A model generated the notes under the pieces. It searched no databases and was not told the origin of the DNA. It saw nothing but the letters and a program-made list of their open reading frames with translations. From positions 124,001 through 188,000 of the forward strand of contig MU008203.1 of assembly GCA_010909165.1 (NCBI GenBank): 64,000 bases of DNA, given 5' to 3'. This DNA is from Anthoceros angustus (Eukaryota; Streptophyta; Anthocerotopsida; Anthocerotales; Anthocerotaceae). The stretch's first letter is position 1. Each line of letters opens with the position of its first letter. The position numbers and the translations under genes were made by a program. Below, in pieces: positions 24,303 through 35,104 of this stretch.

Positions 24303-25870
24303 CCACCTTCAATGCACCGACACCTTGTACTTTTGCTTTGGCCTTGCCCTTCTTAGGCTTTGCTTCCGTGGTACTTACGGCAGAAGTTATTTCTCTTCGA
24401 GCAGCAGGCTGAATTCCAAACAAGGGGCAAAAGATCGTCTTTACCTCTCGGTCTGCGATGTCTTTGACAAGTGAATATACCTAGGTGCATCATGAGACAC
24501 GGTGGCAAGGTAGCACCTTTCTTCCTTCTCTTCTTTGGTTTGTCAACAATAGATGCATCATGCATCTCGACCTCAGGTCCAGCGAACGTGGTGTCCTTCT
24601 TCACTGCTTTCCAAGGGGTTTATCATTATCATCGGAATCCGGCTTCTAATGTACTGGATCAACGATGGCAACAAGGGCATGGAAAGTATGTGCTGTTGTG
24701 AAAACACGCACCATGTATAGTTGGAGGAGGTACGCTTGGCTCTTCTTCGAGAACAACACTGAGAGTTGGACTGCCCCAAGCATTAAACCTGGAGCCCGGG
24801 CCTCAAGCTCAGCCAACATTGCGTCCACGAGGATTTCCTCTAGAAATTAAAGAGAGAGAGTCCGCCCCCAAGTCCCCCTTCTGTCTACGGACTGCATAAG
24901 ATACCGCGATAGCCCATATTGCAGAGTGGGGGTACCAGTGTGCATTTAAGTTTGTTCAAAGTGGACTAGCGGAGAGAAGGACCGTACCGAACTCGGGACC
25001 CTTTAGTGTGATGCCGTGTGGCGCTGCGTAGAATGCGGTTTTGTAGAGCGCGCACGCACATGGCGCAAGTCCATGCATGGATGTACATGGTTAGACAATT
25101 TAGTCAATCCTACTTCGAACTCTTGTTGGAGTGTCTTACTTCTTTGCGATGGAGGATGCTATTCATATAGTAATTGCAAGGGCTTGCGAGGGATAGATTG
25201 CTCGGCTATTACACACCAACATTTGCAAGGTATGTGAAATCGGTGAGCCAAATCAGACAGGCCACGGCCATCCCACCGAGAGATAACCATGTGCACTTGT
25301 GGGTGAAAGGAGGAGGGTCCAGCGGCGTGAATGAATCATTAAAGAAACCTACCCCTAACAATATCTATTCATGTGTGGATTCTTGACGAAGTTGTATTAG
25401 TCCATATAGAATATGGGTCAATTTCTTTGTTTGCTGCGAAGCTCCACCGCCACTGGCACACTAGGCACTTCCATGTTGAGGGGATCGTAATCACCTAGCC
25501 ATCATGCACCCTTGAAGTTCACACATGCATAACTAAGACCTAGTGTCCCACATGACTTGTCACTCCATTTGACAAACTCAAATTACACTAGGGCACACAG
25601 TGGTTGTCACTTAGCGAATTTGTCCGGCTTGCTCCGGCGACAGCCACGCCATGTCGAACCCGATGGTGGATGTGGTGGATTCGGAGCCCGAGGATGAGGA
25701 TATGATGGAGGAAGATGAACCTATGAAAGACGCATACTCGGCGCCTAAGCTAATGTCTACCATCAGCTGAGGTGGAGAAGATTTTGAAAGTAGAGCCTCG
25801 GAGCGATCCCGCAGAAGGACTAAGGGTTGTGGTTTCTGTGAACAAATTGACCTCTCTCTCTGCACTACAA
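24303..25870 (-). mobile_element. Probable gag-side relic of the same retroelement
   Basis: Broken minus-strand frames, including a Lys/Ala-rich block (AKPKKGKAKAKVQGVGAL) directly before the protease and a Ser/Glu-rich block at 25611-25865. Nothing diagnostic beyond position and strand; no terminal repeats could be delimited. Inference only. Confidence 0.25.
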
Positions 25871-26039
25871 GAGGAGTAGGGCTAGGAGCATTTGAACGGT
25901 TGTAAAAACATACAACAATTCTATAACTTTTATAAAAGTTTACAATTGGGGGAGAGTAGTTGACACGATGCTTATGTGGATTTACTTAGTGGGGGAAATA
26001 GCTGATGTAGCTTTACTTGACGTGATAAATTAGCAGCAG

Positions 26040-26690
26040 TGTTGCAACTACAATTGTAAAATATTGGAGAGATATTTTCACTTAAAATAAGATATATTTT
26101 TTAAAACTATATTGACTTGGATAATTCTAATAATTATGATATGGCCCTTATAATAATGGGCTTGTGTATTTAATTGAACATTATGTTGTAAATTAGATGA
26201 TGTGGCAACACGTTGCAAATGCCATTGTAAAATTTTGGGAAGATATTATTTACTTAAATTAGGAAATTTATTTTCAAATTATTTATTGAGGTAAATAATT
26301 CTACTACTCATGATATGGTCCCTTATTATAATGGGCTTGTAGATTACCTTTTACATTCTGTTGTAAATAGGATGACGTGGCACAACTTTGCAAATGACGT
26401 TGTAAAATTTTGGAAAGATATTATTAACTTAAATTAGGAAATTTATTTTATTATTTTATTATTTTCATGGATAATCATAATATTTATGATATGGTCCCTT
26501 ATAATAATGGGCTTATAGGCACGTTATTCATTCTGCTGTAAATAGGGTGATGTTGCAAAATTTCAGGAAAATATTATTCACTTAAATTTGGAATTATTTT
26601 AATTTTTTTTATTGAGGTGCATAATTCCAATATATATGATATGGTCCTTATAATAATGGGCTTGTAGATTGCAGGCGATATGGCTCGAGG
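26040..26690. repeat. AT-rich tandem repeat, 150-176 bp units
   Basis: The word ATGATATGGTCCCTTATAAT (with small changes) followed by AATGGGCTTGTAGATT recurs at 26136, 26310, 26486 and 26636, and GTTGTAAATAGGATGACGTG with TTGCAAATG and TTGTAAAATTTTGG recurs between. About four diverged units. The array stops just before the Y14-like pseudogene. Confidence 0.8.
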
Positions 26691-26909
26691 GAATTTGATT
26701 ATGTGGAGCCCGGCGAGGGTCCGGGGCCAATTAGTGTATGTCTGCCTATTGCTTTGTATAACCCAGGAGCTTTCGCATGGACTCTGGGACCCTCGTGTGT
26801 GTGTTATTTGGTTCCGTTATAGATACGTGGGAGGTTGTGGTAGGGTTTCTTGGTAGGGGACATTCGGATGGGGTTCTAGATTGAATATTTCCTTGAATTG
26901 TGCCTGCAG

Positions 26910-27583
26910 TTGTTTAAGGGTAGATAATTTTGGTGAGGAGGCCCAAGAGGATGAGCTCTGTGAGTTGTTCGCTGAGTACAGGGAGGTCAAGAACTTGGAT
27001 CAAAGGGCTGGATTTGTGAAGGTGAGTGCATCGTTTTGAAAGTTGATACATGTGTCTTATATGGTTTGCTTGCTAGATCTGCTTCAACTTGTCTGATGTG
27101 CTGTGTGTTTCTGGGTATGCTGTCATAGAGTATGAATTGAGAAAAGAAGCATACGCTGCAATCGACAATTTAAGCGGACAAGCTCTGAAAGTTGATACAT
27201 GTGTCTTATATGGTTTGCTTGCTAGATCTGCTTCAACTTGTCTGATGTGCTGTGTGTTTCTGGGTATGCTGTCATAGAGTATGAATCGAGAAAAGAAGCA
27301 TACGCTGCAATCGACAATTTAAGCGGACAAGCTCTGAAAGTTGATACATGTGTCTTATATGGTTTGCTTGCTAGATCTGCTTCAACTTGTCTGATGTGCT
27401 GTGTGTTTCTGGGTATGCTGTCATAGAGTATGAATCGAGAAAAGAAGCATACGCTGCAATCGACAATTTAAGCGGACAAGCTCTTGGCCAAAACATCTCT
27501 GTTAATTGGGCATCCAGTCAGGGACCTTTGAATCAACGTAGTGCTAGGAGGAGGCTGTTAGGAAAAGAGTTGAGGCTTTATTG
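26910..27583 (+). pseudogene. Y14/RBM8A (exon-junction complex) pseudogene
   Basis: Y14 is the RNA-recognition subunit of the exon-junction complex. An exon at 26910-27021 (NFGEEAQEDELCELFAEYRE, ending RAGFVK|GTGAGT) and a second exon (GYAVIEYESRKEAYAAIDNL then SGQALGQNISVNWASSQGP) spell the Y14 RRM, including RNP1 across the junction. Defects: about four residues lost in the LDQRAGFVK loop, upstream RRM part and start absent, a 149 bp segment covering intron 3' end plus exon 5' part present three times, and the base pair before GGGTATGCT is CT rather than AG in every copy. An upstream CTAG could act as acceptor but would insert 16 residues into RNP1. Most likely a decayed duplicate of a functional Y14 gene elsewhere. 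Confidence 0.7.
27037..27483 (+). repeat. Exact-period 149 bp triplication inside the Y14 pseudogene
   Basis: Copies 27037-27185, 27186-27334 and 27335-27483 differ at about one base (GAATTGAG in copy 1, GAATCGAG in copies 2 and 3). Break points join TTTTGAAAG of the intron to GCTCTTGG of the exon. Because 149 is not a multiple of three, reading through the copies shifts frame. Confidence 0.95.
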
Positions 27584-28556
27584 AGAGGGAACACAACACA
27601 CTCATTCAATATGGGTTATATGGACTAGGCACACTAGGTACTAGTACACAAGCACACTTGCACACTTCACACCCCACACCTATGTGGACTTGGCCTTATA
27701 TAGTCCTTAGCCTTGAATCCTGTTGGTCACTTGACTTGCTCTGGTCACTTGACTTGCCCTTTACTCTTGGGCTTTCTAGAAGATATTCGTTAGAAAATAC
27801 TTGATTTTTCTAGAAAGTATACAAGTTTGTTATTTTTAGGGCACCCTTCATACCCTATATTTTTAGGGCACTATTCATAATATATTTTGCGGTTTGTGAG
27901 ATTTTGCGGTACAGAGGGCAATGGGAGTTCTCTCATCAGGAGGATGGAGTGATTGGCAGTGGAATCGGCCTGATTACATTGCAGGACAGAAGCTGCAGCA
28001 TTTCGAGGCATAAGATGGACATGTTTCAAGAGGCATGGCAGATTGGATGGCTATCGTCCCCGGAGGAATGTGAGCTCGTTCATTATCCGTGACAGTTGTT
28101 GCAGGAGACATGGCAGATTGGGTGGCTATCCCTTCCGGATGGAGGAATGTGGGCTTGTTCGTTATCCGTGACAGATGTTGCCTAGGGTTGTTGAGAAGTG
28201 CTATTCTGCCCCTCCACTAATCATCGTGCTTGGGTGTTACTTGACTGGTGTTGAGAGTCGCTTTGAGGCTTGTGTAGTGTGCGCGTGTTGCGGGGGATAC
28301 TTGTGTTGCTCGAGGTTGCATTTCGAGTCTGGGGGCTGAGGTCCTGAGGAGCATCCCATACCGGCGATACACACACACGTACGTACATGCCCACCGCACA
28401 TGTTGGCATCTCAAAATGCCTGAATGCGATGGCGATAGCCCTAAGAACTTTCGTAGATTGTTTGTCTGCGCACGTTGAAAGACTTAAAGGGTACGAGTAC
28501 CCAGGCAACCCGAATAACACCTTACACCATAAAGCGTACGGGAGATGCAATGTCCC
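27584..28556. other. Intergenic with a short direct duplication
   Basis: Non-coding. At 28033-28100 and 28106-28182 a segment starting CATGGCAGATTG and ending TTATCCGTGACAG is repeated in tandem with small gaps. A CA/GTAC-rich microsatellite lies at 28368-28390. The right part should be the 3' UTR of the CDC123 gene. Confidence 0.5.
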
Positions 28557-29681
28557 TCATCCACCTGCTTCTGCAGTCTGCTGTCTGATTTCCATATCAG
28601 CTTGCCTGAGGAAATCATCCCAAGCACTACCAGGGCCCGTCTCCACAAAATCGAAGGGCACCCCACTGCATGATCTCACGCCTGGTCGCACCAGGCCCTC
28701 GCTCATTACAATCCTAAAGTCTACCCTACTCCCTGCCTTTGCCATTTTCTCCTTGATGTCCAAGTTTTGCATGAGTTCTAAAGCATCCCCAGGATCAAGC
28801 CTGTCCACTCCCACGTCTAAAGCCCGTCCACCATCACACGCAGGTTCACAGTTTTGCACATAGTGCTGGTAATTCTCCTCCAGTTCCTCCCAGGAGAAGA
28901 GCAGGGGCAAGGTGGACCCGCCCCAGGGGTTGAAGTCTATCAGCTTCACTCTCAAATCCTTGAGCACATAGCAGTCGAAGGTGTAATCCTCTGCTCCAAA
29001 TCGGGACCTCACAGTATCCTCAAAGAACTGTACTACCGCAATCTCCAGTTCCCGCTTGCTCTCCACCAGGGAAGGGTAGAATCCGGTGACCTCCCTCTGG
29101 GACACACCGACCAGCAGGCCCCGCCTGACGAAGCACCGGAACTCCATCTCCGGCCGCAGGTCGTACCACTTCCTGAGGGCCAGGTAGAAGGTGGCGGGCC
29201 TGTCCCTGCTCCGATCCTCGCACGAATCGAAGGCGTGCTTTAGGTCGTACGCTATGCTGTCGGAAGCCTTGAGCAGCAGGCTGATCTCCCCGAAGTTGCT
29301 GCACCTCAGGCTCCCCGAGGAGCTGATCCAGGCAGCATCGCTGGGAGCGCTCCAGTTGAGCTTAGGGAAGACCTGCCCTCCCAGAGCCTTGATGCACGCC
29401 GCTACCTCCTGCTCCAGCGCCGGGAACGACGGCGCATCCGCCTCTTCCTGCTCCCCGTCCTCCTCCTCCCAGTGCTGGTAGTCCTCCGCCTGCAGCTCGG
29501 GGCACGAGACCTTCGTCCGTGCCGGCATAGCTTCACTGGAGCTCGGCAGGAACAGGCCGTCCCGCTGCAGGTAGGCCACGAATTCCTCCGGCAGCTCCAC
29601 TAGCCTCGTCCTGGTGGATGCCTGCCGGAACCGCGGGTACCAGTCGTGAATCTGGCATCGGAGCACATCTTCCTCCTTCAT
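28557..29681 (-). CDS. CDC123: CDC123 homologue, eIF2 assembly factor
   Basis: CDC123 is a cytosolic ATP-grasp-fold chaperone that binds eIF2 gamma and promotes assembly of the eIF2 complex, so it controls translation initiation and cell-cycle entry. This intronless 374-residue copy is slightly longer than the 336-residue human protein. Family motifs run in order: WYPRF near residue 14, FPKLNWSAPSDAAWI (about 105-120), LRPEMEFRCFVR (about 175-186), TGFYPSL, then DYTFDCYVL and VKLIDFNPWGG (about 234-258) with the Asp and Asn that coordinate Mg-ATP. An acidic insert (HWEEEDGEQEEAD) follows the first block. The start is chosen because it is the first Met and precedes the conserved WYPRF block by the usual distance. 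Confidence 0.95.
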   Translation of the reverse strand: MKEEDVLRCQIHDWYPRFRQASTRTRLVELPEEFVAYLQRDGLFLPSSSEAMPARTKVSCPELQAEDYQHWEEEDGEQEEADAPSFPALEQEVAACIKALGGQVFPKLNWSAPSDAAWISSSGSLRCSNFGEISLLLKASDSIAYDLKHAFDSCEDRSRDRPATFYLALRKWYDLRPEMEFRCFVRRGLLVGVSQREVTGFYPSLVESKRELEIAVVQFFEDTVRSRFGAEDYTFDCYVLKDLRVKLIDFNPWGGSTLPLLFSWEELEENYQHYVQNCEPACDGGRALDVGVDRLDPGDALELMQNLDIKEKMAKAGSRVDFRIVMSEGLVRPGVRSCSGVPFDFVETGPGSAWDDFLRQADMEIRQQTAEAGG

Positions 29682-30629
29682 CGCTGCCGCGGCCCGCCGA
29701 GGTCAATCAGTCGTCCTTGCCTTCGCGTCCTTCCTTTGTTCCAAACCTACTCCTTGCCGATCTGCTCTTCCGTAGCTCAGCACCGTCAAGAGCTGAGGAA
29801 AAACCAGGGTTAAGAAGAGCCATGAAATCCACCATCGGTGCCAGCAGGATGTTACGGCTGTCCAGAAGGACCTGCTCACAACGAGGATGGTTTCTGAAGG
29901 CAATCCATAACAAGATTTCCTGCTCGAATGAGGTAGGACCAAGGAGCAACGTATGATGTGTTTAGGGTTCTCGAGAATCCTTGGCATGGTGCGTTCCATG
30001 ACTGCTTCTGATTTTCAACACTGTGGAAGACACTCGAGGCTTGCATTCTTGCGTCTTGTGACGAGATAGGCTGGGTGGACGGGGAAGGTTTGGGGACTGA
30101 CTGAGCAGATTGGGACACAACATCGTGAATGAGGAAGACATTGCTCTCAACTTACAACTTTGGTTGTCAAGTGCTCAAGTTTTGGACGAAGACGTTCGAA
30201 GAGGACAGCCATCCATGACCTCCTAGTCAAGAATGGCTGACTGTCCAGAGACATCTCATCACCACGTACATACTACATAATGCCAGGTCGTCCATTTCTT
30301 GATTATCCAGGACCGAAAGCTTTTGAGTGAATGGCATAAACGTGGTGGCAAATTTTCAATTCTGTGAGGTGTCACGATCGAAAAAAACGGATATTCCCTG
30401 CAGCAGCAAATGTGATGCTCCCACGCAGGCAAAACTGCGGGCATGTCGCAAGGACCTTCGGCGAGCATGACGAAAATGCTATGGCGCGCCGCGTGGCCAG
30501 ATAGCATTGCTCTCCAGACTCTTCCCCTGCTGGCATCGGATTTGAGGAGCCTCGCAAACTCTATCCTCTCGTGAGCGATTTAAGCCACGGGTTCCCACTG
30601 TCCCGCAGATTGTCGATCTTCCCTCAGCT
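29682..30629. promoter_or_regulatory. Intergenic between divergent CDC123 and PsbTn genes
   Basis: Head-to-head arrangement, so both promoters lie within 948 bp. I see no coding content and no clear TATA element. Confidence 0.4.
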
Positions 30630-31095
30630 ATGGCGTCACTCACCGCTGCCTCCGCTTCTGTTGCCGCCTCCGCCAGCTCTTTGGCCGGGGTATGCATCGG
30701 CAAGGCTACATCCGCCAATGTCGTCTCCGTGAAGGTAAGTACAATGCGCCGCGCAATTGCTTGTATCTGATCCCGCTTTTCTTTCGATGCTCTAAGCTGA
30801 CGTCCACACCAACTGCTACGTAGGTGAATCAATTTGCTAATAACCGATCTGCTGGTGACCTGTGTGAACGCAGATGGCACCTGTGAGGTGCTCGGCTGCG
30901 GAGCAGAAGGCCGAAAGTGAGGGCATGCAGAGGAGGAAGATGGTTACCCTCGCTGCCGCTGGCGTGTTGGCAGCTCTGGCGTCCACCACGGGAGCTGCTA
31001 ATGCCGAAGAGCCTAAGCCCGGAACTAAGGAAGCCTTGAAGAAGTACGCCAACATCTGCGTTGCCCAGCCTACTGCCTCGATCTGCCACGGCTAG
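30630..31095 (+). CDS. PSBTN: PsbTn, photosystem II 5 kDa lumenal protein
   Basis: Exons 30630-30734 and 30874-31095 (CAG|GTAAGT-type donor AAG|GTAAGT, acceptor CGCAG) give 108 residues. The N-terminal ~40 residues are an Ala/Ser-rich chloroplast transit peptide. A second, lumen-targeting signal follows: RRK, a hydrophobic stretch (MVTLAAAGVLAALAS) and an AxA cleavage site (ANA|EE). The mature part is only about 29 residues, EEPKPGTKEALKKYANICV and so on, with the two cysteines (NIC and SIC) that form the disulfide of PsbTn. It is a small extrinsic subunit of photosystem II on the lumen side. The twin-arginine before the hydrophobic core hints at Tat-dependent import, which I infer. Confidence 0.93.
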
Positions 31096-31652
31096 AGCTT
31101 CATGCTTGCTAGTTCAAGAGATGCTGTTGACAGTTCCCTTCTGTATACGTAGTTCCCTTCTGTATTCTAGCTCTGGATTGCCAATGGTGACCGTTCAGGC
31201 ACGATTGTGAATCTACTTCCCTCCTGCGGAAATCAATCCTCTGTAATCACATATCATGGAATTTCTTGAATGCTGGTTGATCCTCGAACTGTGACATTGG
31301 TGACAAAGTTTCCGAGAAAGTAAATCATGCAGCAAGCTTGTCACTCCCCTCGCGTCAACATCTTCTCATGTTGGACAACAACCTACTCTGCCAAACGCAT
31401 GATCCGGTCTTTTGGGGGAAGGCCTTGTTCTTGTGGTCCGGCACTCAGAATACCGATAATTGCCTCCAGTCGAAGGTGGAAAAAAATGACAAGTCCGTAT
31501 GTTATTTACTCACCTTGCACACATAGCCCAATGAATGTACGCTGTCAACACTCTAAGTATCATCGACGGTGTCCAGTACTCAGAGATCCCACATGGTCAC
31601 AAAGTCTGAACAGCGAAAGAGGATGAATAACATTACATGTGTTCATGTACAT
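31096..31652. other. Convergent 3' flanks
   Basis: Holds the 3' UTRs of PsbTn (+) and the KASH-like gene (-). A repeated TAGTTCCCTTCTGTAT word occurs twice near 31130-31165. No gene seen. Confidence 0.5.
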
Positions 31653-34210
31653 TCAGGTGGGGAGAGGAATCGGCAATTCGCTCTGGAAGCTCTCAAGCCA
31701 TACGTATAGGGCAAGGACGAAAAGAAAAGCCTGGATGGTCAGACGCCATCCGAAATTCCACGCCCTATTCTGGCAAGTGATTATCTCTCCCATCTCCTGG
31801 GAGATTTCCCGGGATGATTCCAGTTGCTCGACTTGCTTTCTCAGCGCAAGAACCTTTGATTCTAAAGCACATCTTAATTTCTCACCTTCCCTTAACTGGT
31901 CCCCGAGCAACTGCTTCTGTTCTTCTAAAAGCTTATTTCTATCCGCTCCACTGTGCCTCCACTCGGATATGAGACCTTCTTGGTTGCAGCCTTGGGAGGA
32001 GGTAAGACTGGCTTCAATTTCAAGACCTACCTGGTGCTGGACCTCAAGTTTAGAATCCATGAGTGCTTGCAAATCCTTCCACTTCTTCTCAAAGGAGTCA
32101 CTCTGATAACTCAGCTCCTTCAACTTCATGGCCTGCTCGGCACATAAATCACTCAGTCGCTCCGACTGCTGCTCCGCAGCCAGTCTGTTTTTCTCTTCCT
32201 GTTGCAAATTTTCCTGAAACCAATCCAAAGTTTGCCGCATCTCATTTACTTGATCGGCGTACAAAGCCAGCTGGCTACCAGGCTCTTGGGTTCTGTCCAC
32301 AGTACTCTCTCGAGGATGCTCCTTCCTCCTGTTTGCAGCTGAAAACTGCAGGCGGCCAAAGTCAGACATCATCGCAGTCATTTTGTCATCCTCGCGAGTG
32401 TGACGGCTACTGCAACCTTTCTCCTCCTCTTCATCATGAGTAGTTAGGGAACATGTAGCATCCTCTTCTTCTGCCAGACACATCAGGCATCTCAGAAATG
32501 AACAAGCGAAAAATTCACAAGGAGCTATACGCAATCTCCTCCACGCAATGAAAGCATACCTTCTTGATCTTCAGTCTCAGAGAGACAAGCATTCAGCAAT
32601 GGACTGTTGTAACCTCCGGTGTTTCTGCCTGGACTTCCCGCTTCAGATTCCATGGCGAGGTCTTCTGCCTCACTGCTGTCATCCTCATCGTCAGTTGTCA
32701 GAGCAAACGATTCTGAAAGGCTTGCAGACTCCACCTCGTCATCATCGCTGTCAGTGTCCTCAACATCAACAACACTGATGTCGACAGGCTCACACACAAA
32801 CTCGTCATCAATAAACACAGCGTCTTCCTCTTCCTCATCCTCTACCAATTTCACATTTTCCACAGAGACCTCCTCACAGGGTACAGTATCCGTGTTTTCT
32901 GTAATAGAGCTTTTAGAGCAGGAGCTGACGAGCATGTCACTGGACTCAACATGCTCGAAGTCAATCTTCTTGACAACTGAGCCGACATCCTCCCTGCCCA
33001 CAGAATAATTCATAATTACGCCACCTGCTGCAGCACCGCTATCCTGCTCCCAGTCAAATGACAGTTCTCCCTGACCGGGGGTTGGCTCGCAGCTTTCCTC
33101 TGTTCCTTCGGAAAGATCCCTTACATTCAAAACGGACAACGGACTGGACTCCAGCGCTGAGGAAGTACGGACAGAACTAGTATCGGTCCCCAGCATCGAA
33201 TCACCCAACGAAATCTGAGAAGGACTGCACAAGCTACCCTCAACAGCATCAACCTGAAGGGACGCTAAATCCTCTTTAGACAGCTGAGGCAAAGACGTGG
33301 CCACCTCAACCCGCACATCCCTCCTGCGAGGGCCCCTTTCCAGCTTCTTGGTTTCCCCGTGAAATCGCTCCGTTTCAGCGAGCACCACCATACTTCTCTG
33401 CCGCTTGCGAGATTTAGGGTTTGTTTGAGGACTCCCTGCTGGGGTCACTTGGACTGCCTCTCGAATCTTCCTAGCCACCCTAGGAAAACGGACACATCCA
33501 GCGGCCAAGTCCTTGTTCAAAACCTCTGTATCACTGTTACAGGCAACCTTAGACTGGCCTCCCCCTTCGCTAAAATACGGAATCCCTTTCCCGGTTATGG
33601 AAATCCTATTCCTGGTTATGGAAGTTCTATTTCTTTCCAAACTAGCATGCCGGGACAGCAGAGCCGCATTGGAGGCCCGTGCCATGCCATCAAAGTTTTT
33701 GATAAGTTTTCCCAGTCTCTCCATATCTTTTCCCAGCGATTCCAGCTCCTGCTGCACTGCCTCCCGTTGTCTAACAGATTCCAACACTTCCTCATTCCCA
33801 ACAACCACATCACTCCCCACCACTCCATCCCCTCTGCCGTCCAATATCTGCTTATAAAGCGCCCGCTCTTTCTCCAGATGTTCCTCCAGCCTCTGGTCTT
33901 TCTCCACCTGATCCGACATCTCAGTCTTGATAAGCTCCTGCACCTGAATCAGCTCCGTCTCGAATTTCTGCAGCTCAGAATAGCCGTCGTGTCGCAGCCC
34001 CGATACCACGCACAGCAATTCTGCTTCCCGCCGGTTGAGTAGTACGAGACGCGTAGTCACATTCTTCCACTCCGACTTCAATCTCTCACGCTCTTTACGG
34101 TGTTTTTTAACTGCATCCAGTGCACTTTGAGTGCGGTGAAACAAGAACGCGGAGTCGCCTTCGCCAGGTCTCCATTCTGACATCACCCGAGCTCCTGCTG
34201 CAGCCCGCAC
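31653..34210 (-). CDS. Coiled-coil, tail-anchored protein with KASH-like C-terminus
   Basis: Exons 34210-32560 and 32470-31653 (donor GAAG|GTATGC, acceptor GGCAG|AAG) give about 822 residues. Residues 20-190 are helical and charged (KKHRKERERLKSEW, LIKTEMSDQVEKDQRLEEHL), probably coiled coil. A long acidic, Ser-rich middle follows (DTDSDDDEVESASL). A second coiled coil covers about 610-790 (EMRQTLDWFQENLQQEEKN, EQKQLLGDQLREGEKL). The C-terminus is one membrane span (WRLTIQAFLFVLALYVWL) followed by the short tail ESFQSELPIPLPT. Plant KASH proteins of the outer nuclear envelope (WIP and SINE families) have this plan: cytosolic coiled coil, one span, and a short lumenal tail ending in a hydrophobic residue plus PT that docks in SUN. 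I do not recognise the N-terminal part, so the family may be new. In-frame ATG at 34183 is an alternative start. Confidence 0.75.
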
Positions 34211-35104
34211 TGAGGGTGAGCATAATGACCAGACACGGGATCATGCACCACAACCATGCCCCATGCACGTCCAGGCGAGAGAGTGATCTAGCCAGCTCCC
34301 AAACCCCGGATCCCCACCACAACAGAGCAAGCAGCCACCCCCTAACAATGCACCTCGGAGACCAAGACCCGAACCGAACGCCAAGAATGCCTGCCGCAGC
34401 TCAAGAACCTCTCCAATACCATCACACTAACCAGCAACGTTACACACGACCACAAACTCTCCATGGCTGGGAACGGACAGACCCCATACCTCCTGTTCCT
34501 GTCCGTTCCCCTCTCTACTCCGCACTCGTCAGCCCGTTAACGTTCTTCCTACCGCTCAACGCGCATTCTCTGCAATCCGGCCTGCGGAAGATGTTTCAGG
34601 AGAGTACAATGCGCCTGTGGCCGTGTCGCCAAAACCCGCCACTGCCGCCGTGGAATGGCCTGCAGCAGCCCATCTGGACTGCGCACAATGGTCCCGGCGC
34701 TGTGCGCATTGCCTCCTCCGCACCAAAATTATCGAGAATATCACCCAAAAATAAAAGCGACCAAAAGTGATGTGATTTTGTGAAGGCAACGTAAGTGTCA
34801 ACAAATCTACTCCATACCTACATAAAAGCCATGTTAGATAGACATGGCAGGTATGTATGTACGTATCTTCGGGTATGTAATGTTTGTCTGGTGAAAGCAT
34901 GGATGATCGATATCGATGAGCAACACCGATGCATGCCATCTCACTAAAAAACACCGATGCATGGGAGCTGAAGGCGATTGCGTCAACAAGGCTCACTAAA
35001 ATCAGCCAGGCTGATTTTGTGGGAATTACGAAGCCTTACTGAGATCCGGGCTTTCATTTACGAGAAAGGGGAGACCATCTGTGGGGAGACTGGTCAGGCT
35101 TCCA
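34211..35104. promoter_or_regulatory. Divergent promoter region, KASH-like gene and methyltransferase
   Basis: Head-to-head genes separated by 894 bp. The left half is C-rich on the plus strand (5' leader of the minus gene). No gene seen; the plus-strand frame at 34120-34770 continues the antisense of the minus gene and has no known content. Confidence 0.4.
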
